From Alphaproteobacteria bacterium (GTDB lineage: Bacteria > Pseudomonadota > Alphaproteobacteria > CADEGL01), in NCBI GenBank assembly GCA_026400755.1, contig JAPLOM010000080.1, positions 2,184 through 54,820 of the forward strand: 52,637 bases of DNA, read 5' to 3'. The notes under the pieces were generated by a model. That model made no database searches, was not told the origin of the DNA, and saw nothing but the letters and a program-made list of their open reading frames with translations. Shown here one piece after another: positions 33,263-41,857 of the stretch; position 1 is the first letter of the stretch, and each line of letters opens with the position of its first letter. Both the position numbers and the translations under genes were made by a program.

Positions 33263-34099
33263 TCAGCCCAATTCGGCGGTGGCCGTCATCGACGGCTTAC
33301 CGTCAGGGCCGATGGCTTCCAGCTCCACCTTGTCACCCGTGGGCATGCCCTGGACACGGAACGGCGCCAGGTCGAACAGCGGCGCGCGGGCGCGGAACGA
33401 GAAGCCTGTCACCGGACGTTTCGCATACTGGCGCGCCAGTTCGATCAGCAGCGTCGCCGTCAGCGGCCCATGCACGACCAAGCCGGGATATCCCTCCACC
33501 TCGGTCGCATAGGTGCGGTCGTAGTGGATGCGGTGGCCATTGAAGGTCAACGCGGAATAGCGGAATAGCAGCACGGGATCGGGCGTCACAAGGCGCGTCC
33601 ACGCGCCTTCGGGCGCGGACGGCAGTGGCGCCACGGTAGGAGCCGGCGTGCGTCCGCCCTCGCCGCGATAGACGATGTCTTGTTCTTCCTCGACGCAAAC
33701 GCAACCGTCCTGGCGTAATTCATAACGCACCGTCACGAACACCAAGGGACCCGCTTGTCCCTGCTTCTCGGCGATGGCGCCGATGGTGCCGACGCGTTCG
33801 GCAGGCTTGCCGATCAAGAGCGGATGGGGAAAGCGCAAGCGCGCGCCGGCGAACATGCGGCGTGGCAAGGTGACCGGCGGCATGAACTCGCCGCGGCTGG
33901 CGTGCCCGTCCGGCCCGATTTTCGCCTGCGGCGCGCGCGGCAGGAAATAGAGCCAGTGCCACATGGGCGGCAGTGCAGAGCCGTTGTCGAGCCGGGTTTC
34001 GGTATCGTCCAAGGTCGCCAACATGGCCAGGGCTGGCGTTAGACGGATTTCGTCGGCCGCGCGCTCAGTCTTGCCAGTCCAGGAATCGTAAGCACCCAT
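33263..34099 (-). CDS. meh: 3-methylfumaryl-CoA (mesaconyl-C4-CoA) hydratase-like protein
   Basis: A 278-residue double-hotdog protein of the FAS1-like dehydratase/HTD2 group. The catalytic block is FNGHRIHYD (residues 186-194), followed by GYPGLVVHGPLTATLLIEL, the standard MaoC-like segment. It starts 2 bases after the stop of the CoA-transferase gene. This gene pair matches mct-meh of the Chloroflexus 3-hydroxypropionate bi-cycle, in which Meh hydrates mesaconyl-C4-CoA to citramalyl-CoA. The symbol is given by family and context; itaconyl- or other enoyl-CoA hydratase activity is possible. ATG 34099 gives the normal N-terminus (GAYDSWTGKTE). Confidence 0.68.
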   Translation of the reverse strand: MGAYDSWTGKTERAADEIRLTPALAMLATLDDTETRLDNGSALPPMWHWLYFLPRAPQAKIGPDGHASRGEFMPPVTLPRRMFAGARLRFPHPLLIGKPAERVGTIGAIAEKQGQAGPLVFVTVRYELRQDGCVCVEEEQDIVYRGEGGRTPAPTVAPLPSAPEGAWTRLVTPDPVLLFRYSALTFNGHRIHYDRTYATEVEGYPGLVVHGPLTATLLIELARQYAKRPVTGFSFRARAPLFDLAPFRVQGMPTGDKVELEAIGPDGKPSMTATAELG

Positions 34100-34101
34100 C
34101 G

Positions 34102-35334
34102 TCACAACTCCACGGGGCCCGCGACGATCTTGCCGTCGCGCAGCTTGCCGATCTGCCCGTCGCTCATGCCCAACAGGCCGGAAAGAATCTCGTCCGTGTG
34201 CTGGCCGAGAACCGGCGCCGGTTGCGGCTCCAGCCGTGGCGCAGCGCTGAAATCGAGCGGCGTCGCGGGCGCTAGGTACGAGCCGATACCTGGCTGCGCG
34301 ATCATTTGCAGCATAGGGTTGGCCGCGCTCGCACGCAGGTCTTCCTTCAGCATCTCGGTCACGGTCTGATACGGCCCCCAACAGACGCCCGTGCCGGCGA
34401 AGACCGCCTTCACGTCGTCCAGAGTCCGTTCGGCGAACCACGGTTTCAGCGCGGCTGTGATTTCCTTGCGCGCCTCGAAGCGCGCGCCCTCCGACTTGTC
34501 CAGGTCCACGCCGCGAGTCTTGGCGATGATGGACATGGATTCACCGGAGCCCGTCGCCTTCACCAGTTCGCTCCACATGCGCTCGGTGATGGCGACGACA
34601 TAGGCGTAGCGGCCGTCCTTGGTCCGGAATTCGCTGCCGTATGCGCCGTAAAGATGGTTGCCGGTGGCGGGCCGGTCGGCACCGTTGATCGTGCTTTCAC
34701 CGATGTAACCAAGGTTGCCGATCATGGCCAGCGCCACATCGGACAGAGCCAGCTTCACAAGCTGTCCCTCGCCCGTCCGGCTGCGGTGCCGCTCGGCGGC
34801 CACCAAACCCAGCGCCGCCATCATGCCGGTGGCCAGGTCCCAAGCCGGCAGCGCGTTGTTGATGGGATCGCGGCCCCCCTCCCGCTCCGGCCCCGTGCTG
34901 AACGGAACGCCGACGGCGCAGTTGACCGTGTAGTCGACGGCGGACGAGCCGTCCGGATTGCCTAACAGGTTGAACATGATCAAGTCGGCCCGCCGCTGCT
35001 TGAGCGTCTCGTAGGACAACCAGCCTGTGACGGGAAAGTTGGTCAGGAAGATGCCGTTACCCGGTCCGGGCGCGGTGATCAGGGCACTGACGATCTCTTG
35101 CCCCTCGGGCCGTCGCGTATCGACGGCGATCGAGCGCTTGCCCTTGTTGAGCCCCGCCCAATAGATGCTTTTCCCTTGCTCGGTCAGGGGCCAGCGGCGC
35201 GCGTCGAGCCCGCCGCGCGGCGGATCGAAGCGGATCACGTCCGCGCCCAACTGCGCCATGGTCATGCCGGCCAGCGGCGCGGCCACGAACGCCGAGCCTT
35301 CGACCACCCGCAAACCTTCCAGAAGTCCCTTCAT
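34102..35334 (-). CDS. mct: 2-methylfumaryl-CoA isomerase-like CaiB/BaiF CoA-transferase
   Basis: A 410-residue class III CoA-transferase. The N-terminus GLRVVEGSAFVAAPLAGMT and the block FDPPRGGLDARRWP match mesaconyl-CoA C1-C4 CoA transferase (Mct) as I remember it, rather than generic CaiB. Catalytic Asp166 sits in LPAWDLATGMMAALGL. Mct moves CoA within mesaconate from C1 to C4. GGGAGGTGGG lies upstream of ATG 35334; the frame is open to 35976 but runs antisense through the aminotransferase. It is first in a two-gene operon with the hydratase and divergent from the aminotransferase. Confidence 0.72.
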   Translation of the reverse strand: MKGLLEGLRVVEGSAFVAAPLAGMTMAQLGADVIRFDPPRGGLDARRWPLTEQGKSIYWAGLNKGKRSIAVDTRRPEGQEIVSALITAPGPGNGIFLTNFPVTGWLSYETLKQRRADLIMFNLLGNPDGSSAVDYTVNCAVGVPFSTGPEREGGRDPINNALPAWDLATGMMAALGLVAAERHRSRTGEGQLVKLALSDVALAMIGNLGYIGESTINGADRPATGNHLYGAYGSEFRTKDGRYAYVVAITERMWSELVKATGSGESMSIIAKTRGVDLDKSEGARFEARKEITAALKPWFAERTLDDVKAVFAGTGVCWGPYQTVTEMLKEDLRASAANPMLQMIAQPGIGSYLAPATPLDFSAAPRLEPQPAPVLGQHTDEILSGLLGMSDGQIGKLRDGKIVAGPVEL

Positions 35335-35454
35335 CCCACCTCCCGCAACCGCGCCGCACAGTGCCGCAGGCCAGTGCGGGCGGCAACCCTTTCGGCTTGT
35401 GCCGCCCCGCGCCCATTGGCACTCTCGCCACCCCGTCCCCACGAAGGTGCCGCC

Positions 35455-36828
35455 ATGGGCCAGCTCACACTTTCCGTCGACGAGCTGCGCGCGCTCGACA
35501 AGCGCCATCATTTCCATCCCTTCACCGACAACAAGGCGCTGTGGGAGGAAGGCGGCACGCGCGTCATCACGCGCGGCGAAGGCGTCTACATCTATGACGC
35601 GGAAGGCAACCGCATCCTGGACGCTTTCGCGGGCCTCTGGTGCGTCGCGCTGGGCTACGGCCGCAAGGAGCTGGCCGAAGTTGCCTATCAGCAAATGCTG
35701 GAGCTGCCGTTCTACAACACGTTCTTCAAGTGCACGACGCCGCGCGTCACCGAGCTGGCGGGCGCCATCGCCGAATTGACTCCGCCGGGCCTGGACCGGA
35801 TTTTCTTCGCCACGTCGGGTTCCGAGGCCAACGAGACCATCGTGAAGGCCGTGCGCCATTTCTGGAACCTGCACGGCAAGCCGAACAAGAAGACCTTCAT
35901 CGGCCGCACCTATGGCTATCACGGCTCGACCATGGTCACGACCAGCCTGGGCGGCATGGCCGAAATGCACGAGCATGGCGACCTGCCGCTACCCGGCTTC
36001 GCCCACATCAGCTCGCCCTACTGGTACCGCTTCGGCGGCGACATGGATCCGAAAGACTATGGCGTCGTCGCCGCGCGCGAGTTGGAGAAGAAAATCCAGG
36101 AGTTGGGCCCCGACAACGTGGCCGCCTTCATCGGCGAGCCCCTCATGGGCGCCGGCGGCGTGATGCTTCCGCCCGAAACCTACTGGCCCGAGATCAACCG
36201 CATCTGCAAGCAATACGACGTGCTGTTGATCGCAGACGAGGTCGTCTGCGGCTTCGGACGAACGGGCGAATGGTTCGGCACCCAACTTTATGGCATCGAG
36301 CCGGACGTGATGACGCTCGGCAAGCAGATCACCTCGGCCTATCTGCCGCTTTCAGCCGTCGTCATGGGGCCGCGCATGCGCGAGACCATGCACGAGAAAG
36401 GCGGCGAGTTCCGCCACGGCTTCACGTATTCCGGCCATCCGGTTTCCTGCGCCGTGGCGCTGGAGACGATCCGCATCCTCAAGGACGAGAAGATCGTCGA
36501 GCGGGTGAAGACGGACACGGGCCCTTATCTGCAGAAACGTCTGCGCGAGTTCGCCGATCATCCGCTGGTCGGAGAGGTGCGCGGCGTGGGCCTGGTGGCC
36601 GCCGTGGAGTTGGTGGCCGACAAGAAGACACGCCAGCCGTTCCGGCCCGAGGGCAATGCCGGCATCACGCTCCGTGACCATTGCCTCAAGAACGGTTTGA
36701 TCCTGCGCGCGACGCGGGATTCCATGCTGTTCTCCCCGCCCCTTACCATCACGCGAGACGAGATCGACGAGGTGATCGCAATCACGAAGAAGGGCCTCGA
36801 CCTCGCGGCCAAAGACCTCAAGAGCTGA
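35455..36828 (+). CDS. Class III (omega) aminotransferase
   Basis: A 457-residue PLP enzyme. The phosphate cup GSEANETIVKAVR, the ring-stacking Asp261 in IADEVVCGFGRTG and the Schiff-base Lys290 in TLGKQITSAYLP are all present, and the N-terminus (HHFHPFTDNKALWEEGG) is usual for omega-amino acid:pyruvate or polyamine aminotransferases. It would transfer the terminal amino group of a beta-alanine-, putrescine- or diaminobutyrate-like substrate. GAAGG precedes ATG 35455; the open frame upstream to 35098 is antisense to the CoA-transferase. It is followed 16 bases later by an SDR, likely in one operon. Confidence 0.87.
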   Translation: MGQLTLSVDELRALDKRHHFHPFTDNKALWEEGGTRVITRGEGVYIYDAEGNRILDAFAGLWCVALGYGRKELAEVAYQQMLELPFYNTFFKCTTPRVTELAGAIAELTPPGLDRIFFATSGSEANETIVKAVRHFWNLHGKPNKKTFIGRTYGYHGSTMVTTSLGGMAEMHEHGDLPLPGFAHISSPYWYRFGGDMDPKDYGVVAARELEKKIQELGPDNVAAFIGEPLMGAGGVMLPPETYWPEINRICKQYDVLLIADEVVCGFGRTGEWFGTQLYGIEPDVMTLGKQITSAYLPLSAVVMGPRMRETMHEKGGEFRHGFTYSGHPVSCAVALETIRILKDEKIVERVKTDTGPYLQKRLREFADHPLVGEVRGVGLVAAVELVADKKTRQPFRPEGNAGITLRDHCLKNGLILRATRDSMLFSPPLTITRDEIDEVIAITKKGLDLAAKDLKS

Positions 36829-36844
36829 CAATCAGGAGACTAGG

Positions 36845-37618
36845 ATGACCGAACGGAAAGCCGCCAGCCTCGACGGCCGCGTGGCGTTGGTGACGGGTGG
36901 CGGCGCCGGCATGGGCAAGTCCCACGCCGTCCTCATGGCCGAACGCGGCGCCGATATCGTGGTGCAGGACGTGAACCAGGGCACCGCCGAGGCGACGGCC
37001 GCCGAGGCCCGCAAACTGGGCCGCAAGGCACTGGCGTTCGGCTACGACATCTCCGACGTCGCGAAGACGCAGGAGATGGTGAAGAAGGTCGAGGGTGAGT
37101 TCGGCCGCATCGACGTCATCGTCAATAACGCCGGCATCGGCGGCGGCAAGAAGAAGATCGAGGATATCGACGAAGCCCTTTTTCACAAGATGCTGAACGT
37201 CCACCTGACCGGCCATTTCTTCCTGACCAAGGCCGTGGTGCCGGGGATGAAGTCGCGCAAGATGGGTAAGATCATCAACATCGCCTCGCGCTGGGCCATG
37301 ACCGGCGCGGACAACTCGTCCCATTACATCGCGGCCAAGGGCGCCCTCATCGGCGTGACCAAGGCCTGGGCGCACGAGTTCGCGCCATGGAACATCAACG
37401 TCAACGCGGTGGCGCCGGGCGGCGTGTGGACAGACATGGTCTTGAAATCGTCCGGCGAAGCCTTCATCCGGGCCGAAGAGAAGAAGGTGCCACTTCAGCG
37501 CTGGGCCCAGCCGGTCGAATACGCCTATGCTGTGGCCTTCCTGGCGTCGGCCGAATCCGACTTCATCACGGGCCAGGTTTTGTCGCCGAACGGCGGCGCG
37601 AGTATCGTAGGGATCTAG
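36845..37618 (+). CDS. SDR family oxidoreductase (paralog of those at 15121 and 16770)
   Basis: 257 residues: TGGGAGMGKSHA, NNAGIGGG, IASRWAMT with SHYIAAK as the YxxxK site, and the end DFITGQVLSPNGGASIVGI. The ending and the AWAHEFAPWNINVNAVAPGG block are nearly shared with the two SDRs in the 17.5-9.7 kb operon. AGGAG precedes the ATG. It lies directly after the aminotransferase, so it may reduce or oxidise the semialdehyde or hydroxy acid produced there. Cofactor is likely NAD(H), judged from the Asp after strand 2 (VVQDVN). Confidence 0.86.
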   Translation: MTERKAASLDGRVALVTGGGAGMGKSHAVLMAERGADIVVQDVNQGTAEATAAEARKLGRKALAFGYDISDVAKTQEMVKKVEGEFGRIDVIVNNAGIGGGKKKIEDIDEALFHKMLNVHLTGHFFLTKAVVPGMKSRKMGKIINIASRWAMTGADNSSHYIAAKGALIGVTKAWAHEFAPWNINVNAVAPGGVWTDMVLKSSGEAFIRAEEKKVPLQRWAQPVEYAYAVAFLASAESDFITGQVLSPNGGASIVGI

Positions 37619-37642
37619 AATGCTTCAATCCGGGGGGATGAC

Positions 37643-38203
37643 ATGACCGTCCAACATTCCATTCATCACGCCGGCTGCGGTTGCCAGGCACGCGGCATCG
37701 GACGCCGAGGTTTTCTGAAGCTGGCCGCGGCCGGCGGTGCCGTGGCGGCTTCGTCTGGGTTGACGCCGTTCGCGGCCACAGCCGCCGGTCAGGCAGAGGT
37801 CTTCTTGCTGTCCTGTATGGACTACCGGCTGATCAGCGATGTGACCCGCTATATGGCTGGGCAAGGCTATGACGGCAATTACGACCAAGTAATCCTGGCC
37901 GGCGCCTCATTGGCCGCGGTCACCGACAAGTTCCCCGATTGGAACCTGACCTTCTGGCAGCATCTTGATATCGCGATCCAACTCCATGGCATCACGAAGT
38001 TTGTCGCCCTGGACCATCGCGACTGTGGTGCCTATCGCGTCATCTTCAACAAGGATTTCGCGCAAGATCCGGTAGCGGAAACCATGATCCACACCGAGGT
38101 CATGAAAACACTCAACAAGCAGGTTGCGGAAAAATATCCGTCGCTGACGCGCGAATATTACCTGATGTCGCTCGACACGCGGGTGGAGAAGCTGCCGATC
38201 TAG
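37643..38203 (+). CDS. Tat-exported beta-carbonic-anhydrase-like protein
   Basis: 186 residues. A twin-arginine signal (IGRRGFLKLAAAGG) runs to about residue 49. The mature part holds both halves of a beta-class carbonic anhydrase zinc site: Cys58-x-Asp60-x-Arg62 (SCMDYR) and His125-x-x-Cys128 (DHRDCGAY). The body is shorter than a full enzyme (about 135 residues after the signal, against about 200). It follows the SDR by 24 bases and converges with the SDR at 38200 (4-base overlap). Periplasmic CO2/bicarbonate handling is plausible; activity is unproved given the small size. An N-terminal Cys cluster (GCGC) precedes the Tat motif. Confidence 0.75.
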   Translation: MTVQHSIHHAGCGCQARGIGRRGFLKLAAAGGAVAASSGLTPFAATAAGQAEVFLLSCMDYRLISDVTRYMAGQGYDGNYDQVILAGASLAAVTDKFPDWNLTFWQHLDIAIQLHGITKFVALDHRDCGAYRVIFNKDFAQDPVAETMIHTEVMKTLNKQVAEKYPSLTREYYLMSLDTRVEKLPI

Positions 38204-38970
38204 CGCGCGGTCGCGCCCGCATCCACGGGCACGATCGAGCCCGCCATATAGCTGGCGTCGGACGAGGCCAGGAACAGGATCACCTTGGCCACCTCCTCCG
38301 GCTCGGCCACACGGCCGATAGGCAAGGACTTACCCAGGATCTCGAAGCCCGTCTTTGCGTCGTAGCCGCGCCGCTTCAAGCCGTTCTCCAACATGGGCGT
38401 GCGCACCTCGCCGGGGCAGACCGCATTCACGCGGATGCCGTCCTCGATATGGTCCAACGCCATCGCGCGGGTCAGGTTGATGACAGCGCCCTTGGAGGTG
38501 CAGTAGGCCACATGGCCCTTGCCCGCCGTGATGCCCCATTCGGACGAGACGTTCACGATGGCGCCGCCCTTGCCGCCAGCCTTCATGGCGCGCACGGCCG
38601 CACGGCTGCACCAGAACACGCCATTGACGTTGATGCCCATGGCCTCGATCCAATCCTTGTCGGTGGTCTCGAGGGCCGCCGTTCGATGGATGACGCCTGC
38701 GTTGTTGACCAGCACGTCCAGCGCGCCGAAGCGGGTCATGGTCTCCTCGACGACCGCATCGCAGAAGGCTGAGTCCTGCACATCGCCAGCCAGAAAGGCG
38801 GCGTCGGTCTCGGCCCGAACCTGCTTCAGCACGGTCTGGCCGCGCTCTTCGTTGCGGCCCGTCAGCATCAACTTCGCACCAGCGTTGGCGAAGACCCGCG
38901 CGCAGGCAGCCCCAATTCCGGACGTGGCACCCGTGATCAGCGCCACTTTGCCTTTCATGCCCATGGTCAT
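38200..38970 (-). CDS. SDR family oxidoreductase
   Basis: 256 residues with TGATSGIGAACA, NNAGVIHR, VSSEWG with the AYCTSKG active site and the end SIVPVDAGATAR. GAGGAG lies 6 bases before ATG 38970; two further in-frame ATGs at 38964 and 38958 are less well placed. The Arg in LTGRNEE after strand 2 suggests NADP(H), unlike the SDRs at 15121-37618. It is 14 bases downstream of mtnA on the same strand, so the two are probably co-transcribed. It may act on a ketose or sugar-alcohol product; no substrate is visible. Confidence 0.87.
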   Translation of the reverse strand: MTMGMKGKVALITGATSGIGAACARVFANAGAKLMLTGRNEERGQTVLKQVRAETDAAFLAGDVQDSAFCDAVVEETMTRFGALDVLVNNAGVIHRTAALETTDKDWIEAMGINVNGVFWCSRAAVRAMKAGGKGGAIVNVSSEWGITAGKGHVAYCTSKGAVINLTRAMALDHIEDGIRVNAVCPGEVRTPMLENGLKRRGYDAKTGFEILGKSLPIGRVAEPEEVAKVILFLASSDASYMAGSIVPVDAGATAR

Positions 38971-38984
38971 GGTCCGCTCCTCGT

Positions 38985-40076
38985 CTATTTCTTCTTCCGT
39001 TCCGGATAGAGAGACAAAAGCCCTTCTTCGGAAGCCGGGCAAGAGCCCCGCTCCGTCACGAGCGCCGTCACCAGCCGCGCGGGCGTGACATCGAAGCCGT
39101 AATTGGCCGCACCGCTGGCTTCCGGCGTCAGCGAAACCGTGGTGACCGTGCCGTCCTTCGTGCGCCCCTGAATGGCGGTCACCTCGGCGGGGTCGCGCTC
39201 CTCGATCGGGATGTCCATCCCGCTGGTCAGCGTCCAATCGATGGTCGAGTGCGGGAGTGCAACATAGAACGGCACGTTGTTGTCGTGAGCGGCCAGCGCC
39301 TTCAAGTATGTGCCGATCTTGTTGCAGACATCGCCGTTGCGCGTCGTGCGATCGGTGCCGACGATGCACAGATTGACCAGCCCGTGCTGCATCAAGTGCC
39401 CGCCCGCGTTGTCCACGATCACCTTATGGGCCACGCCGTGGCGGCCCAGCTCCCACGCGGTCAGCGAGGCGCCCTGGTTACGCGGCCGCGTCTCGTCGAC
39501 CCAGACATGCAGCTTAATGCCCTTGTCGTGAGCCTTGTAGATGGGCGCGAGCGCGGTGCCCCAGTCGACGCAGGCCAGCCAGCCCGCGTTGCAATGGGTC
39601 AGGATGTTGACAGGGCCCTTCTTGCCGCTGGCGGCTTTCTCGATCAGCGCCAGCCCGTGATTGCCGATAGCCGCGTTGGTGGCAACATCCTCGTCGCAGA
39701 TCTCCGCCGCACGGGCATAGGCGGCGGCGATCCGCTCCTCACGCTTGCGGTTGCGCAGATGCGCGCGCATGTCGTCCAGCGCCCAGCGCAAGTTGATGGC
39801 CGTGGGGCGCGTGGCCAGCAGCATGGCGTAGGTCTTCTCCAGCGCCTCGTCGGAAGTGTCGGCACGCATGGCCAAGGCGACGCCGTAAGCGGCTGTCGCG
39901 CCGATCAAGGGCGCGCCGCGCACCTGCATGGATTTGATGGCGTGGGCGGCCTGATCCGCCGTCGTCAGGTGCAGGGTTTCAAACCGGTGCGGCAGCAAGG
40001 TTTGGTCGATGATCTCAATGGACCAGCCGTCGTTCGCCACCCAGATCGTGCGATAGGGTTTGCCGTCGATCTTCAC
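38985..40076 (-). CDS. mtnA: S-methyl-5-thioribose-1-phosphate isomerase
   Basis: 363 residues. Active-site Cys162 ([11 protein letters not shown]) and Asp242 ([11 protein letters not shown]) match the catalytic Cys160/Asp240 of the Bacillus enzyme, and the family's RGAPLIG and [16 protein letters not shown] blocks are present. MtnA converts methylthioribose-1-phosphate to the ribulose form in methionine salvage or in the DHAP shunt. No mtnP, mtnK or aldolase lies nearby; only an SDR follows. Its C-terminal EGLLSLYPE is usual. The family is sure; the local pathway is not. Confidence 0.88.
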   Translation of the reverse strand: MKIDGKPYRTIWVANDGWSIEIIDQTLLPHRFETLHLTTADQAAHAIKSMQVRGAPLIGATAAYGVALAMRADTSDEALEKTYAMLLATRPTAINLRWALDDMRAHLRNRKREERIAAAYARAAEICDEDVATNAAIGNHGLALIEKAASGKKGPVNILTHCNAGWLACVDWGTALAPIYKAHDKGIKLHVWVDETRPRNQGASLTAWELGRHGVAHKVIVDNAGGHLMQHGLVNLCIVGTDRTTRNGDVCNKIGTYLKALAAHDNNVPFYVALPHSTIDWTLTSGMDIPIEERDPAEVTAIQGRTKDGTVTTVSLTPEASGAANYGFDVTPARLVTALVTERGSCPASEEGLLSLYPERKKK

Positions 40077-40150
40077 ACGCCGTCTCCTCCGCGAAACCGC
40101 CGCGACCCTAGGTCAGGCGGATGCGCCGTTCAACCACGCTCGTATGACGC

Positions 40151-40510
40151 TTACTGTGTCAGGATTTCCAGGACGTGGCCGTCCAAATCCTTGAAATAGA
40201 GGGCCCGGCCGCTTCCGCGCTTGCCGACCTTCATGTCGTCCTGCGAAAACGGCCCACTGCCGTAATTCAGCCCTTCCGCCTTAATGCGGCCGAAGATCGC
40301 ATCGAAGGCGGCCTCATCCACCTTGAACGCGTAGTGCAGTACGGCGGGGTCGTCGTGACTGTCGAAGTCCAGCGTCAGGCTGCCGACCCGGACCGGCGCG
40401 AACGGCCCCATGGACCCGTCATAGGATAGGCCGAAGATGCGGGCGAAGAACTTGGCCGCCGCTTCCTTGTCGCGGACGGGCACGATCATGTGGTCGAGTT
40501 GGATGCTCAT
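40151..40510 (-). CDS. VOC family protein (glyoxalase/dioxygenase fold)
   Basis: A 119-residue single-module vicinal-oxygen-chelate protein. It starts LDHMIVPVRDKEAAAKFFARIFGLS, here abbreviated to its LDHMIV and FGLSY landmarks, and ends with YFKDLDGHVLEILT, the usual C-terminal strand with a metal-ligand Glu. Members bind a divalent metal and isomerise or open small molecules. It lies 44 bases after the FAD oxidoreductase at 40555. The function is not predictable. Confidence 0.85.
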   Translation of the reverse strand: MSIQLDHMIVPVRDKEAAAKFFARIFGLSYDGSMGPFAPVRVGSLTLDFDSHDDPAVLHYAFKVDEAAFDAIFGRIKAEGLNYGSGPFSQDDMKVGKRGSGRALYFKDLDGHVLEILTQ

Positions 40511-40554
40511 GGGACTGAAATAGGCCTACGCCAGCCACGCGGCAACCCGTCGTC

Positions 40555-41850
40555 TCAACACACGCGGGAATCCTGATACCGGTACCAGGCCACGCTGGCC
40601 GGCAGGAACCACGGATTGCCGCTATAGAGCGGACGCGTCTCGAACGGCAGATCGTCGTAGGCCGTGGCCGAATCGTTGGCGCGCAGGATGCGCAAGCCCA
40701 CCTTATGGCCGAGATAGGGCGCGACGCCGACGCCATAGCCGCAATAGCCGGTGGCATAATGCATACCATCCACCATGCCGACATGGGGCATGGTCTGGAA
40801 CGTGTAGCCGACCTTACCCAACCAGCTGTGGCTGATGCGCACACCCTGCAACTGGGGAAACAAGTTCAGCATGTTGGCATAGAGCCGGCGACCGGAGGTG
40901 CGTGCGTCGCTGTCCACCATGGTGCGGCGGCCGCCGAAGACAATACGTGTCATGTCGGGCGACGGGCGGATCGAATTGCTCAGTTTCCAAACATCGATGC
41001 AGGCGCGTAGCCCCGGGATCACGGCACGGACGCGCTCCGGCGACAAAGGCTCGGTCGCGATGCCGCCCGCGCCGACGGGAATCACCCGTCGCGCCAGATA
41101 TGGCACCAGCTTGCCGGTCAGCGCGTCGGTGGCGACGAACACGTCCTTGGCCGCGACGGAACCCCGCGCCGTGTGGATGGTAAAATCGTCCTTACCGCGC
41201 TCGATACGCGTGACGCGCGTCTCGGCGGCAACGCGTGCCCCCGCCCCCATGGTGCGCGCCAGCAGGCCACTGTGGAATAGCCCGCCGTGCAAGCACGCCT
41301 CGCGATGGCGGACCTCACCACCGGCATAGGCGACGGAGGCCATCTCTTTGTGCATCTCGGCCTTGGGCACCATGTCGGCCTCGAAGCCGATCTCGCGCTT
41401 GAGCAACTCCAATTCACGCGCCAGCGCCTCGTAGTGACCGGACCGCGGCGCCGCGATGAAGCGGCCGGTCTTGCGCAGGTAGCATTCGATCTTCTCGCGC
41501 TCGATCAGGTCGACCACGTGATCGATGGCCGCCTGTCCCTCGCGCACCAGCGCGATGGCCTTGGGCTTGCCGTAGGCCTTCTCGACATCGGCGAAGGCAC
41601 GTTTGATCAGGCCGATATGGCCCTGGTTGCGCGACGAAGCGCCCCATCCTGCTGTCTCGGCGTCGAACACCAGCACATCGCGCCCAGCACGCGCCAAGGT
41701 CAACGCGGCGCCCAGGCCGGTATAGCCCGCACCGATCACGGCCACGTCGACGCGTTTGGGCAGAGCCAGTTCCGGCAGCTTCGGCCGCGGCGCCTGCTCC
41801 CACCAATAGGGCTCAAGCTTCACGTCGCCGAGCGTGAATGGGTCGGTCAT
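40555..41850 (-). CDS. FAD-dependent amine oxidoreductase, seventh paralog (subgroup A)
   Basis: 431 residues. The leader LEPYWWEQAPRP and VIGAGYTGLGAAL occupy the same positions as in copies 1-3 of the 23-27 kb array, and the C-terminus has LYSGNPWFLP. The core SHSWLGKVGYTF and ATGYCGYGVGVAPYLGHK diverges: the Cys-Trp-Thr-Gly-Gln of copies 1 and 2 is Ser-Trp-Leu-Gly-Lys. It lies 15 kb away, on the opposite strand, with an amidase 7 bases upstream, which suggests an amide whose released amine it oxidises. A C-terminal YQDSRVC ends the protein. Confidence 0.87.
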   Translation of the reverse strand: MTDPFTLGDVKLEPYWWEQAPRPKLPELALPKRVDVAVIGAGYTGLGAALTLARAGRDVLVFDAETAGWGASSRNQGHIGLIKRAFADVEKAYGKPKAIALVREGQAAIDHVVDLIEREKIECYLRKTGRFIAAPRSGHYEALARELELLKREIGFEADMVPKAEMHKEMASVAYAGGEVRHREACLHGGLFHSGLLARTMGAGARVAAETRVTRIERGKDDFTIHTARGSVAAKDVFVATDALTGKLVPYLARRVIPVGAGGIATEPLSPERVRAVIPGLRACIDVWKLSNSIRPSPDMTRIVFGGRRTMVDSDARTSGRRLYANMLNLFPQLQGVRISHSWLGKVGYTFQTMPHVGMVDGMHYATGYCGYGVGVAPYLGHKVGLRILRANDSATAYDDLPFETRPLYSGNPWFLPASVAWYRYQDSRVC

Positions 41851-41857
41851 TCGGACC

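Noticed and set aside
34102-35976. CoA-transferase extended to 624 residues
   Set aside because: The extra N-terminal part is antisense to the aminotransferase; a strong ribosome site and the family start are at 35334.
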